Origin: Endomychus coccineus
Lineage: Eukaryota; Arthropoda; Insecta; Coleoptera; Endomychidae
Reading direction: 5' to 3'
Assembly (NCBI GenBank): GCA_958510875.1
Contig: OY294068.1
Span: 200,867,997-200,931,996, forward strand
DNA: 64,000 nucleotides
The notes under the pieces were generated by a model. That model was not told the origin of the DNA. It searched no databases and saw only the letters and a program-made list of their open reading frames with translations. Shown here piece after piece: positions 1 to 11,968 of the stretch. Both the position numbers and the translations under genes were made by a program. The first letter of the stretch is position 1. The number at the start of each line of letters is the position of its first letter.

Positions 1-781
1 AAAAAACTCTCTAAAAGTAAGTCTAACCAATGTTTAACAATAGCGCTAACATATTTGATTTTAGATATGAAGATACAAATCATTTATCAACGTTTAACCT
101 ACACACATATTCTTGAACAAATTAAAGTTCATAGGGATGAAAGAAACACAAAAACGATTTGGAAAGGTATGTAGGTACATCATTTACGAGAAGGGTACTA
201 TAGATATTAAAGGAAGATATCAAGATATCTGTCATATTCTACAGTATATGTAGCATCTTCCAGAGATACTTAGCACTACGTACAATGGATTCACTCAGAA
301 TCACATCAGATTCATAGTATAAGCCTTTTAAAGTAGTATTAGGATAATTTCATTGTATTTACAATAAAGATATCTTTCTTTATATACATGTGCATGGTGT
401 ATTGTGTTTCAGAAATATAAAATGTCATTTGACATTTTCAATGTAGGTAGCCGAAAGCATATTTATATAGTAACACATAAACTATGAAGAAGATGTATAG
501 AAGAGTATTTCATCAATCAATCAAGACTAATTATATGGATGTTAATCTGTATCGAAATGATTATGAAAGTGGTCAAAAATGAATTTGACATCACAAAGTG
601 TATCATTTGAAGGATGTTATATAACGTTAGCACAAATAACGAAATGGCATTCAAAGTATAGATTGTACAGTTTCAATACTAACAATTGGGCTTTGCAGAA
701 TATATATATAACAAGAATAAAGGTAGGATTAAAGTTTAATAATGAAATACATCCATTTACTCATTTGTTCCTTGCATTATA
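1..781. repeat. Unclassified dispersed repeat, copy 1 (cut by window edge)
   Basis: The stretch aligns by eye, with much divergence, to 6748-7600 and its first bases also to 7700-7740. Shared landmarks are AAAGTAAGTCTAA-like sequence at the start, the ACAGATATATTCTTG-like segment, and the block ending in AAGAATAAAGGTAGGA. No coding potential is convincing. It stops where a Helitron-like element begins at 782. Class unknown. Confidence 0.5.
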
Positions 782-947
782 TCTATGTAACCTACAACTG
801 TCAAGTTGACGTTTGTCCAAGTGACAACCTAAAGGTGCCGGTACGCCTCACATAAAGGTTACCACGCACCATCCGACTAAACCCTTACAAAGGCGTTGCA
901 CATAAAAAACTGCATCTTAGCAGGGCGTAGCCCGTAAAATCAACTAA
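782..947 (+). mobile_element. Non-autonomous Helitron-like 3' terminal segment, copy 1
   Basis: This is one of four copies (others end at 5285, 11600 and 18638) of a block of about 167 bp. It starts TCTATRTAACCTACAACTG and ends with a short hairpin, GGGC-GTA-GCCC, some 10 nt before CTAR. Helitrons are known to end in a hairpin followed by CTRR and to insert between A and T. This copy ends CTAA rather than CTAG and is the most diverged. It is the only copy whose similarity to the others begins exactly at an A|TC boundary, hinting that TC here may be a true 5' end. Confidence 0.45.
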
Positions 948-1792
948 ATAGGGGGTATAGTTACAAATTTGCAAATAACATTGTTTGATTTCAAGGTGGG
1001 TTCAAGACATATGAAAATCCAATAACCCATAAAATAGTTCACATTGTGTATAAACTATAACACTGTGAATAATCACCCTTATCCACTAAGAATACTATTA
1101 AAATACTGAGGACCTTTCGACTAGCAGCATGCACCATCCGAGTTGGGAGCTCCTCTGTACTTTTAACAGTTCTTTTACGGGATAAGGTTGATTATTTCTT
1201 ATTTATATTTGAATGTTATATCAAATTACGTTATGAGAAGTAAAAACCTTCCTACATACTGGTTCTATTTAGGTTCTTTCTTTACTGGGAAACTTTTCCA
1301 AACAATAAGTCACAACCAAAAGGGGGTGGGGTAATTTTCTTCGATTACTTAAATAGTATTGTATGTTACTCCATAAGAGGTAAGAAAATTATTGATTTAA
1401 GTATTATGTAGGTAGGTAACTACTTTTGAAGAAATAGAGTTACCCTTCATTCAAATGATTAATTAAATTTCTATTTTCTTTGTATGAAGTTGAATGATTC
1501 AAAGACACCTTTCACTTTTGAAAAAGTTAATAGAGTTGCAACATTTCATATTTGTTGTCTATAGTATTCTAGGAGCAAAGTAAATCCAAGTTGTTTTCAA
1601 ATTCAGTGAAGTAGTAGAGCGAGTATTTTTTTTAAACATTTTGTTCACAACTTCGTATTACATAAATTGAAGGTCATTGTATTATATGATCTACAATTGG
1701 CACTTGCAACTTGATCTGGTGTTTGAAGCTATCAACTTTCAATATTTAAGAACATAAATCAATAAACTATAAGAGACTTCACTGAGAATAAG
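948..1792. repeat. Mosaic of unclassified repeat fragments
   Basis: Contains an ATCACCCTTATCCACTA motif (about 1073) that recurs in inverse orientation at 38160 and 45815, a GGGGGTGGGGTA block (1321) related to blocks near 2010, 2330, 8912 and 9175, and a stretch from about 1410 similar to 4550-4800 and 10790-11100. No gene is seen. Confidence 0.45.
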
Positions 1793-2258
1793 AAATAATC
1801 TTCCGTATCCACTAAAAATACTATTAAAATACTGAGGACCTTTCGATTAACAGCATGCACCATCAGAGTTGGATGTACTCTGTATTTTACTTTCTTATTT
1901 AATTTTGAAAGTCATGTCGAATTACATTATGAAAAGTAAAAACCTTCCTGCATACTGGTAGGTACTTTCTTCAATTGGAAAACGTTTCCAAATAATATAC
2001 CACAACCAGGAGGGGGTGAGGTATTCTCCATCGATTACTTAAATAGTAGGCTATATGTAACTTCAGAAAAGAGAGAAGTATATATAGTTGTAATTTATTA
2101 CAACAGTACAGTAGATAATTGAATATTATATATTACGATTTAATAGTCAGATAATAAATATAATTGATATTTCGAGTGAGGAATATAACAATAATTAAGA
2201 AACGCTGAGACAACTCACAAATATGTGGGCGTTATCAATGAGATAAGTATAGACTTCA
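1793..2258. repeat. Duplicated segment Y, copy 1 (includes a LINE 3' end)
   Basis: Near-identical to 8969-9424. The last 150 bp (2105-2258) match the 3' end of the minus-strand LINE at 9266-10288, and the copy is cut off inside it at 2258. Copy 2 lacks about 11 bp early in the segment. The join to the next block, GACTTCAT|TGTATC, shows 2-3 bases of microhomology. Confidence 0.7.
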
Positions 2259-2380
2259 TTGTATCTTACAATAAGGTAAAATAAAAATTATTCTTATTCT
2301 TATTCTATTCTTATATTCAACCAAGAAGGGGTGGAGGTTCTCCCTCGATTATTTGAAGTGTAGCTATTTGCTAGATACCA
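2259..2380. repeat. Duplicated segment X, copy 1 (LINE tail plus GGGGTGG block)
   Basis: Near-identical to 8846-8964. The first 60 bp are the 3' tail of the plus-strand LINE seen whole at 8084-8905, ending in ATTCTT-type simple repeats; the rest is a repeat block with AAGGGGTGGAGG. Here X follows Y, while at 8846 X precedes Y. Confidence 0.7.
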
Positions 2381-4550
2381 CCTGATTTTGTCGGTCAATA
2401 ATTCACCCTACACAACCCCTCTTATAAATTTCAAGTTCCTTAAATTGTACGTGAATGGGATTTTTTTCTAACGAATATATGCTCCAAAAGAAGCTCTATA
2501 AGACTTATATATTACCTGATTTTGTCGGGCAATAATTCACCCTCCACAACCCTTTTATGAATTTCGAAGAGTGTACCACAAGTTCCTTAAATTGTAAGTG
2601 GATGGGATTTTTTTCTGTCAAATATATGCTCCAAAAGAAGCTCTATAAGACCCATATATCACCTGATTTTGTCGGGCAATAATTCACCCTACACAACCCC
2701 TTTTATAAATTTCAAAGAATAAATCATAAGTTCCTTAAATTGTACGTGAATGGGATTTTTTTCTAACGAATATATGCTCCAAACGAAGCTCTATAAGACT
2801 TATGTATTACCTGATTTTGTCGGGCAATAATTCACCCTACACAACCCCTTTTACAAATTTCAAAGAATAAATCATAAGTTCCTTAAATTGTACGTGAATG
2901 GGATTTTTTTCTAACGAATATATGCTCCAAAAGAAGCTCTATAAGACTTATACATTACCTGATTTTGTCGGGCAATAATTCACCCTTCACAACCCCTTTT
3001 AAAAAATTTTAAAGAATAAATCATAAGTTCCTTAAATTGTACGTGAATGGGATTTTTTTCTAACGAATATATGCTCTAAAAGAAGCTCTATAAGACTTAT
3101 ATATTACCTGATTTTGTCGGGCAATAATTCACCCTCCACAACCCTTTTATGAATTTCGAAGAGTGTACCACAAGTTCCTTAAATTGTAAGTGGATTGGAT
3201 TTTTTTTCTGTCAAATATATGCTCCGAAAGAAGCTCTATAAGACCTATATATCACCTGATTTTGTCGGGCAATAATTCACCCTACACAACCCCTTTTATA
3301 AATTTCAAAGAATAAATCATAAGTTCCTTAAATTGTACGTGAATGGAATTTTTTTCTAACGAATATATGCTCCAAAAGAAGCTCTATAAGACTTATATAT
3401 TACCTGATTTTGTCGGGCAATAATTCACCCTCCACAACCCTTTTATGAATTTCGAAGAGTGTACCACAAGTTCCTTACATTGTAAGTGGATTGGATTTTT
3501 TTCTGTCAAATATATGCTCCGAAAGAAGCTCTATAAGACCTATATATCACCTGATTTTGTCGGGCAATAATTCACCCTACACAACCCCTTTTATAAATTT
3601 CAAAGAATAAATCATAAGTTCCTTAAATTGTACGTGAATGGAATTTTTTTCTAACGAATATATGCTCCAAAAGAAGCTCCATAAGACCTATATATCACCT
3701 GATTTTGTCGGGCAATAATTCACCCTACACAACCCCTTTTATAAATTTCAAAGAATAAATCATAAGTTCCTTAAATTGTACGTGAATGGGATTTTTTTCT
3801 AACGAATATATGCTCCAAAAGAAGCTCTATAAGACTTATATATTACCTGATTTTGTCGGGCAATAATTCACCCTCCACAACCCTTTTATGAATTTCGAAG
3901 AGTGTACCACAAGTTCCTTAAATTGTAAGTGGATTGGATTTTTTTCTGTCAAATATATGCTCCGAAAGAAGCTCTATAAGACCTATATATCACCTGATTT
4001 TGTCGGGCAATAATTCACCCTACACAACCCCTTTTATAAATTTCAAAGAATAAATCATAAGTTCCTTAAATTGTACGTGAATGGGATTTTTTTCTAACGA
4101 ATATATGCTCCAAACGAAGCTCTATAAGACTTATATATTACCTGATTTTGTCAGGCAATAATTCACCCTACACAACCCCTTATATAAATTTGGAAGAATG
4201 TACCACAAGCTCCTTGAATTGTAAGTGGATGGAATTTTTTTCTGTCAAATATATGCTCCAAAGGAAGCTCTAGAAGACCTATATATCACCTGATTTTGTC
4301 ATGCAATGATTCACCCTACACAACCCCTTATATAAATTTCGAAGAATGTATCACAAGATCCTTAAAATGTACGTGGATGGGATCTTTTCTGTCGAATATA
4401 TGCTCCAAAGGAAGCTCTATAACACTTATATACCAACTGATTTTGTCGGGCAATAATTCACCCTCCACAACCCTTTTTACGAATTTCGAAGATTACTTAA
4501 AATGTACGTGGATGGAAATTTTTTCTGTCAAATATATGCTTACAATAGGT
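2380..4550. repeat. 148-bp satellite array, about 15 units
   Basis: Direct tandem repeats whose units begin with ACCTGATTTTGTCGGGCAAT at 2380, 2514, 2661, 2809, 2957, 3106, 3254, 3402, 3549, 3697, 3845, 3992, 4140, 4288 and 4435. Spacing is 147-149 bp except for the first unit (134). Two subtypes are visible: one with TTTCAAAGAATAAATCATAAG and TTCTAACG, the other with TTTCGAAGAGTGTACCACAAG and TTCTGTCA. They partly alternate, so the array has higher-order structure. Units at the right edge are the most diverged, as is usual for satellite borders. Open frames inside it are by-products. Confidence 0.95.
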
Positions 4551-5285
4551 AGGTACTTTTGGAGAAATAGAGTTGCTTTTCATTCAAATAAGTAATGAAA
4601 ATGATACTCGATTAACATCCATATAAGCAAGTAACTGTTATAGTAACTATATGTAATTCTTTCTAAAGTGCCAAAGATTTTTGAACAAGTTAATATCAGA
4701 ATGTACTTCCGGCAATGAATCAATTAAATTTGTATTTTACAATATCAATGATTCAAAGACATTTTAATTTTGAAAAAGTAGAGTTGCAATATTTTAATTT
4801 GTTGTATAGTATTTGAGGGGCCATGTAGTTATAGAGCGACTATATTTTATGAGCATTTTCTTTTGCAATACTTGAAGTTTCAATGATTGAATTATATAAC
4901 CTACCATTGGCAAAGTGACGTACGTCACAAATTCAGGAGAGAACTAGAACTAGAACTACTCCTTCGACTAAGATTTGACTCCATTCTAATTTTATACTCT
5001 TCTATGAATACCTACAACTCTATATAACCTATATATGTCAAAGTGACATACGATTTATACCATAGAATAACTTGTGACACGTGCTAATAGTAAAAGTTTC
5101 TATAAACGCGTACCCATCTCTATATAACCTACAACTGCCAGAGCGACGTCTGTCACAGTGACAACCTAAAGGTGCCCATACGCCTCACATGAAGGTTACC
5201 ATGCACCATCCGACTAAACCCTCACAAAGGCGTTGCACGTAAAAAAACTGCATCTTAGCGGGGCGTAGCCCGTAAAATCAACTAG
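4551..5285 (+). mobile_element. Helitron-like non-autonomous element, copy 2
   Basis: Collinear with 10990-11600 over most of its length, ending with hairpin GGGC-GTA-GCCC and CTAG followed by T, the expected Helitron 3' terminus and target base. Inside it the motif TATATAACCTA..GTCAAAGTGAC occurs three times (about 4893, 5020, 5121), so the element carries internal subrepeats. The 5' end is not certain. No protein is encoded. Confidence 0.5.
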
Positions 5286-6290
5286 TCAACTATAATACTG
5301 GCCTTATTGAGTTGGTACCTAAGTTCCTAGAAAACTCACTAAAAATATGCGATTTTCGACCATATCGACGTACATTTTTGAACCCGACAAGCTAAAATTG
5401 GCAACGGGTTCGAGCCCGAGAAAGGGTCGAAACGTTAACTTTGAACCTTTTAAAAGGTCGCGATAGCCCCAAACCGGAACAAAAACTGTTCTAGAATAGT
5501 CAATTTTCGATAAATCGAATGACGTTCACGTGAGAAGGCCGTAGCACGCGAGTTGGAAAAGTGCAAATCTTCGGAACATAGAACGACTTTACGAGGACTT
5601 TTTGCGGGCCGTTTCCGCTTCATGTCGTTAGATTATGAACGGGGCCAACTAAATAGCATAGTCTCGGGCCCCAAAATGTCTTTTAAATAGGAAAATTTAA
5701 TTAAAATAGAAACAGGTACTCTCAGGTCTCAGCTATGCACGTCTGACGTGCGAAGCACCAAAGGGGATTTTCTAACTACTAAAATATACCCGAAGCGGAT
5801 AAATGCTAGCGGCCCATAGCCGAAAAGACTTTATTACAGCTGGCGCCGACCGCACGGGCCACGAAACGGCCCCAAATTAACAAGATCGAGGTAAAATGTA
5901 TAAACTCTAACTGACGCGTAGCGAGCTCCTCGAGGGTTATGTCGAAATCATTTCGTTCGTAGCTTTTTACATAGGAGGTTTGGCCTTCATGCAATTGTGT
6001 TTTTATACAATTCCAACCTTCTAATTTCGATAGGCCGAGTGAAAATCCCGGAGCCAGAAGCGCTATCGAGATCTGAATGTTTAAACTTTCGTATAAAATT
6101 GCGAAATTTGGCATTCTTAGAAACGTCAAATTAATTAATCTGACACAAGAGTTGGGGATATTTTTATTTAAATCGATATAATACCAATTTTTGTCGGCCA
6201 TATTGTAATAATAATAATAAAATATTCTCAAATCGAAAACTAGAGCCTGTACCTTCAATTAAAATTCACCATTCGAAAGATCGTCATCGA
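5286..6290. repeat. Unclassified repeat, inverse copy of 26830-27470
   Basis: Matches the reverse complement of 26830-27470 over several hundred bases, including blocks with GAGCTCGCTACGCG-like, GGGGCCCGAGACTATG-like and CACGTGAACGTCATTCG-like sequence. It is noticeably richer in GC than its surroundings. A 150-codon minus-strand frame (5806-6258) is open here but is broken in the other copy, so I do not call it a gene. It starts directly at the CTAG end of the Helitron-like element. Confidence 0.6.
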
Positions 6291-6660
6291 TAATGCAAAA
6301 AAATTATCGTAGTCCAACATTTAACCTAAAAATGCCTCTAAATAGGTCAAATAAATTGATAAAGATTCGACGTCGTTTGAAGGTAACCTATGTAAGAATT
6401 ACCTGATAATTTACGAAAGCGACTGATTTCGGAGGTGTATGTATAATAAAACGATGTAGAAATAATGTCAAGAGATCTTAAATAGCTATATACTGCTCAG
6501 AAATTTCCAAAATGGTCCATGGACGAAGGTATACTTCCGAGGGAAATATGTACATTTCCACATCTATAGTTTATGTGGGGCTACTGAAACTATTTCTATC
6601 GTCGCAAAATGTTCTAGCGAACCTCTATGGTCTCACAGATAACCTCCTCTCATGTATTTA

Positions 6661-7750
6661 ACCTCTGGCAAGCGTAAATTGTGAACATCATGTTTCCATT
6701 CAAAAGTACTTGAATATGATACAACAAAGGGGCCCCATCTATTAAAAAAAGTTCTAAAGGTAAGTTTAAACAATGTCTAACAATGATATTCATCATACTT
6801 TATTTCAGATTTGCATATATGAATTTTATTAATGTTTGGAACCTACAGATATATTCTTGCAGAAATTAAAGTACATAGGTAGAATGTAGAATGACAAAAC
6901 GATTTAGAAAGGTATGGACATCATGTACGAAAAGAGTTCAATACATTTTCAAGGAATACATCAAGATATCTGTCATATTCTACAGTAAACGTAGCAATTT
7001 TCAAGTAACGTAGCAGCACGAACATTGGATTCACTCATAATTAATTCAAATTCATATTACAAGATTTTCAAAGTATTCAAATAATGTTATTTCAGTTACA
7101 ATAAAGACATTTTCATATATGTGTATGGTGTATTATGTTTCAGGATCTAAATTGTCATTTCACATTTTCAACGTAGATTCAAGGTTATGATATAATAGCA
7201 TCTTTTAGGAATCGGATGCTAATTAGGCCTAAATCATATTAAATAAAGGAAGGAAAAGATGTATACAAGAGTATTTCATATGTTATTGGAAAGAAAAGCA
7301 TTCTTAATGTTCAATTTACATGTATCAATTTATACATCTGTCGGTTGGTGGAAAAATGTCACCAAGACTGATCAAAACCGATTGTATGGATTTACATGCA
7401 TGAAAATGATTATAAAAGTGTTAAACAATTAATCTGCTACCACAAGGTATACTTTCAACAAAGTATACATCACTTTATGGATGTTATACAATATTGAGAG
7501 ATATGACAGAAATACATTCAAAGGATAGATGGTACAGTTTCGATACTTTAAATTGAGCTTTGCAAACGTATATATGAAAAGAATAAAGGTAGGAGGAAAA
7601 CTTAATAATTTTAACCTCTGGCAAGCGTAAGTTGTGAATATCATGTTTCCATTCAAAAGTACTTGAATATGATACAACAAAGGGGCCCCATCTATTAAAA
7701 AACGTTCTAGAGGTATGTCTGAACAATATGTAACAATAAGATTCAACATA
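6661..7750. repeat. Unclassified dispersed repeat, copies 2 and 3
   Basis: 6661-6790 and 7612-7745 are close copies of each other (both contain ACCTCTGGCAAGCGTAA and AAAGGGGCCCCATCTATTAA). 6748-7600 also aligns with 1-781. The layout suggests a short terminal block at both ends of an internal part of about 830 bp, as in an LTR-like or terminal-repeat element, but no coding sequence supports this. Confidence 0.5.
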
Positions 7751-8083
7751 AAATATTCATAAGAAGTTTTATGGTACGATTAATGTTTTTTTTATAAAGT
7801 AACTTCACAGATACTGCAAATAGCATTGAAAATAATTGAAAAAGCAGCTTGAGAGATAAACATACAAAATTGTATTGCATTTAGCATGGCAATGCTGAAA
7901 ATTAATTAGCTTGATATTCATAAGGTAGGTATTACAATTTTTTTTCTTACAAGGAGAGGTAATTGTGTGTACCTATTTGTTAGAATGTTGAGAATTAGAG
8001 GGTACAATTACAAAGCAGCATAGGACATTGTCTGAGAAAAGAGGGAAAGCAATACAAGCTAATCTTGTACTGATCATATTTAA

Positions 8084-8905
8084 ATGAAAAATAAACTTTA
8101 TACAGAATTTACTGCTGCTATCATAAAGACAACCATAACAGATCACTATTCCACTTTACTAGCATTAAATACAAATCATATTAAAGGTGTAAAAAATGAC
8201 TTATTGGTGACAAGATGTCATAAAACGATAATGCAAAGTACATTTACATATTTAGGGCCAAGACATTGGAATCAACCACCAGCAGAGTTGAAAAATGTCA
8301 ACGGACCTACTAAGGCCTTTAAAAATAAAATAAAAAAACATGTCTTACAGAAAGGATTTCATTTAGATAAATACCGTTTTACATTATATTAATTCTGCTT
8401 AATAGTTTTGCTAGAATCCAATTATTATTGTTATTGGTGCTAGACTCTTTTACTTAATCATAACATATATGTTAAACTCTGTTTATAAGTTCCCTAAATT
8501 TTTACTTCAAATCACTAATAAACCACTCATTCCCTCACTTAATTCTTTTAAAAAATTTCTTATACGCTTTTTGAATTTTTGTTCTGATCCTCAATAATTG
8601 GTCTACTTATTTACCTACTTATTTAATTATCTATGTATTTATGTATGTATAGGTATACGTTTTGTTTATATCTGGTTGTTATATTGCTAAATACTAATTA
8701 ATGGTACTTATCCTAACTTTTTACAACTCTATTCCCATAAAACAAATTCCAATGAGAATTTACATGGGATTCCAATTTTTCTTTTATTTTACAAATGTCA
8801 CATAAACTACTATACTTAATGCAATTATTTCTCTTATTGTAAATTTATTGTATCTTACAATAAGGTAAAATAAAAATTATTCTTATTCTATTCTTATATT
8901 CAACC
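8084..8905 (+). mobile_element. LINE 3' fragment: reverse transcriptase C-terminus and 3' tail
   Basis: The 102-codon frame 8084-8392 resembles the extreme C-terminus of insect non-LTR retrotransposon polymerases: a TRCHKTIMQSTFTYLGPRHWN-like block (basic patch, then GP+.WN..P..L), then a basic FKNKIKKHVL tail. The AT-rich 3' untranslated part runs to a short ATTCTT/ATTCTAT repeat near 8900, typical of some LINE tails. The 5' part including the catalytic domain is missing, so the copy is dead. The last 60 bp also occur at 2259. Confidence 0.6.
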
Positions 8906-9424
8906 AAGAAGGGGTGGAGGTTCTCCCTCGATTATTTGAAGTGTAGCTATTTGCTAGATACCACAGAAAATAATCTTCCGTATCCACTAAAAATACTGAG
9001 GACCTTTCGATTAACAGCATGCACCATCAGAGTTGGATGTACTCTGTATTTTACTTTCTTATTTAATTTTGAAAGTCATGTCGAATTACATTATGAAAAG
9101 TAAAAACCTTCCTGCATACTGGTAGGTACTTTCTTCAATTGGAAAACGTTTCCAAATAATATACCACAACCAGGAGGGGGTGAGGTATTCTCCATCGATT
9201 ACTTAAATAGTAGGCTATATGTAACTTCAGAAAAGAGAGAAGTATATATAGTTGTAATTTATTACAAAAGTACAGTAGATAATTGAATATTATATATTAC
9301 GATTTAATAGTCAGATAATAAATATAATTGATATTTCGAGTGAGCAATATAACAATAATTAAGAAACGCTGAGACAACTCACAAATTATGTGGGCGTTAT
9401 CAATGAGATAAGTATAGACTTCAT
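8846..9424. repeat. Segments X then Y, copy 2
   Basis: 8846-8964 equals X (2259-2380) and 8969-9424 equals Y (1793-2258), in the opposite order to copy 1. Here X runs back into a longer LINE and Y runs on into another LINE, so this looks like the older arrangement. Confidence 0.7.
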
Positions 9425-10288
9425 ATTTGAATCTTTTAACATCATTATTAATTGATCTCAATGCTAACGGAAGTTTGTTATAGACTTTTGATCCGTTGAA
9501 GGAAATACTATTTTGACATTTTCTTTTGGCGAATTTATTAATTTTGATTTCTTCATTGTAAGCTGCTCTTGTGTGATAGGCATGATCTATGCACTTAGTT
9601 TCCACTTTTAGATGCATGTAGATTAGACATTGATATATGTAAAGTGTTCTTACTTTTAGCACATTCATTTGTTTGTATAAAATATCCGTAGAAAATCTTT
9701 TAGATTTGTTTAATATTATTTTTAAGACGTAATTTTGTACAACATTAAGAGGTTCCATTGCATTTTTATATAGACCCCCCACGCTTCGATGCCATATTTC
9801 AATAAAGATTCCACCAGAGCTTTGTATATATTTTTAAGCATACGCATGTATTCTCTTATTTGGTAAAATTTAGAAATTAGTTTTCTTACTTTGCTTGCTA
9901 AATGTTCTACTTGAATATTCCACCTAAGATTTTTGTCAATGATTATACCAAGATATTTAATGTGGTCTGCAGCTTGTATGTAATTTTCACATTCACAGTT
10001 CGTATGGATGTATAGTTTGTTTACGTTATTGCATTCACTAACGTTCGTGATTGAGAAACTTATGAATTTAGTTTTATTTGAATTAAGGGTGAGTTTGTTT
10101 GATTGTAACCAGCAATTCACAGTACTAAGACCACATGTAGCTTCATTCATGAGTGAATGTGAATATCTATCACTGAATATAATAACTGTGTCGTCAGCAT
10201 AGTTTATCAGTTTTGCATCAATCGGGAGGCTCCCTATCGAATTTATATAAATTAATAACAATATTAGTAGTATAGTTGCGTATATCAT
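9266..10288 (-). pseudogene. LINE reverse transcriptase fragment, frameshifted
   Basis: Read on the minus strand, 10288-9722 encodes the end of a reverse transcriptase palm domain with the catalytic box as LINYADDTVI, followed by the usual LNSNKTKF and HIKYLGIIIDKNLRW motifs. The frame shifts near 9770-9782 and continues in 9782-9297 with the KYGIEAWG/GLYKNAMEPLN-type thumb region and a KVYNKLPLALRS tail. It starts abruptly at 10288, so the N-terminal endonuclease and RT fingers are missing: a 5'-truncated, broken non-LTR element (Jockey/CR1-like by motif style; clade not settled). Confidence 0.8.
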
Positions 10289-10989
10289 TGTCCATTTCAG
10301 TTATGTAATGTTTCACATATGTTGCTATTTTATCTGTGACTTTTAATTTAATATTCTTTACATCTGATCTATTGTTTTATGACTTTCGCGTAGTACCAAA
10401 AGACGCCACGTAGGAGTATTTTCTGAAAATTGTCAGTTGACTTGTAAATTCAAGGCATATCTGCGTTTTCAAAATCGTTTTACCACGTCGTGATCCAAGC
10501 GCCAGCTGGTGACTGAGCGAGGGACTACGAGTTTGACGACGCGTAAGCGACTCATGTCAACCATAGAGTTTCCGGACCTGTATGTACGACCGTGTTTTAT
10601 GTTTATTAATTTAGTGAGCCACTGTACTATCGCTTTAGGTACATAGAAAATTATTGATTTATCTATTATATCAACAACATTCCAAGAACCAAAATGAGTA
10701 AATAACAGGGAACAATAGTTATTAATTAAGAGAACAAGGAATCATTCAACAAAATAAAAACTAAGGTATTGTTATTACTGTAGTGGTAAGAACACTCCAG
10801 GTACAAGACTCCTTACATTTGAAAAGTTGCATTCTCTAAAGGAAGATGAATGATTCAAAGACATTTAATTTCAAAGTAAAGTTGCAAATATTTTAATTTG
10901 TTGCAAAGTATTCTAGGAGCCAAGTTGTTCCAAATGGAATGTAATTTTTCTGCGTACAGAGAAAATAAACGGTTTTTAATAGTGTATCT
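10289..10989. other. Intergenic, no gene seen
   Basis: 10380-10600 is richer in GC than its flanks and may be another transposon piece; 10790-10990 resembles 1410-1600. No frame or RNA is recognised. Confidence 0.4.
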
Positions 10990-11600
10990 TCCTCTGTTTA
11001 CTGTAAATAGGTAGCTACTTTTGAAGAAATAGAGTTGCTTTAAATTTGTATTCTACAATATCGATGATTCAAAGACATTTTAATTTTGAAAAGTACAGTT
11101 GCAATATTTTAATTTGTTGTATAGTATTTGAGGAGCCATGTAGTTGTAGAGCGACTATATTTTATGAGCATTTTCTTTTGCAATACTTGAAGTTTCAATG
11201 ATTGAATTATATAACCTAGAATTGGCCAAGTGACGTACGTCACAAATTCCAAAGAGTACTCTAGAACTATACCTTCGACTAACATTTGACTCCATTCCAA
11301 TTTTATACTCTTCTATGAATATCTACCACTCTCAATCTATCTAACCTATGAATGTCAAAGTGACATACGATCCAAACCATAGAATAACTTGTGACACGTG
11401 CTAATAGTAAAAGTTTCTATAAACGCGTACCCATCTCTATATAACCTACAACTGCCAGAGTGACGTCTGTCACAGTGACAACCTGAAGGTGCCCATACGT
11501 CTCACATAAAGGTTACCACGCACTATCCGACTTAACCCTCGAAAAGGCGTTGCACATAAAAAACTGTTAACAGCGGGGCGTAGCCCGTAAAATCAACTAG
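10990..11600 (+). mobile_element. Helitron-like non-autonomous element, copy 3
   Basis: Collinear with 4551-5285. Ends in hairpin GGGC-GTA-GCCC, ten further bases, then CTAG at 11597-11600 followed by T. The terminal block starts TCTCTATATAACC at 11434, preceded by A. Non-coding. Confidence 0.5.
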
Positions 11601-11743
11601 TACAAAAAGATGCAGAGAACAGTTTCGTTCGAGAGTTGAAAGCAACAACGACCGAATGAAAAACTTGAAACGGACGTTACCTTTAGGATCTAGACGTTCA
11701 GGGTTGAACCATGTATCTGAAACAAAGTGACTTGGTTAATATT

Positions 11744-11968
11744 TCATTCTGTAACGATTTCAAGAAAGAACAAAGATTGCAAACCAAAATTAGTACAATT
11801 TAAAAACTGGGATCTCTTCCTGTCATCGAAAACAGTGTTTTCCTCATTTTTGAGAGCAATCCCATGTTTTTTTTTATAAGCCTCAACGGCGGCCACGACG
11901 TCTGAGAGAGTAAATAACATTTTTCCAATGTTAAAATAAAACCAAGGTATTCTGAAGTGTATCTTCAT
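11744..11968 (-). CDS. Short unrecognised frame, possible transposase N-terminal relic
   Basis: From an internal Met the frame reads LSDVVAAVEAYKKKHGIALK and then a charged stretch. This resembles the N-terminal block (F.S..EV..A...YE..N...L) of some insect MULE-like or FLYWCH-linked transposon proteins, but the match is short and could be chance. No splice partner is seen. It may equally be a non-gene. Confidence 0.2.
   Translation of the reverse strand: MKIHFRIPWFYFNIGKMLFTLSDVVAAVEAYKKKHGIALKNEENTVFDDRKRSQFLNCTNFGLQSLFFLEIVTE

Noticed and set aside
2380..4600. Frame of 99 codons at 4296-4595 and others as a gene
   Set aside because: Made of the satellite unit read through; changes with the repeat and has no start or splice support.
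5806..6258. 150-codon minus-strand frame as a gene
   Set aside because: Inside a dispersed repeat whose other copy (26830-27470) does not keep the frame; no known motif.
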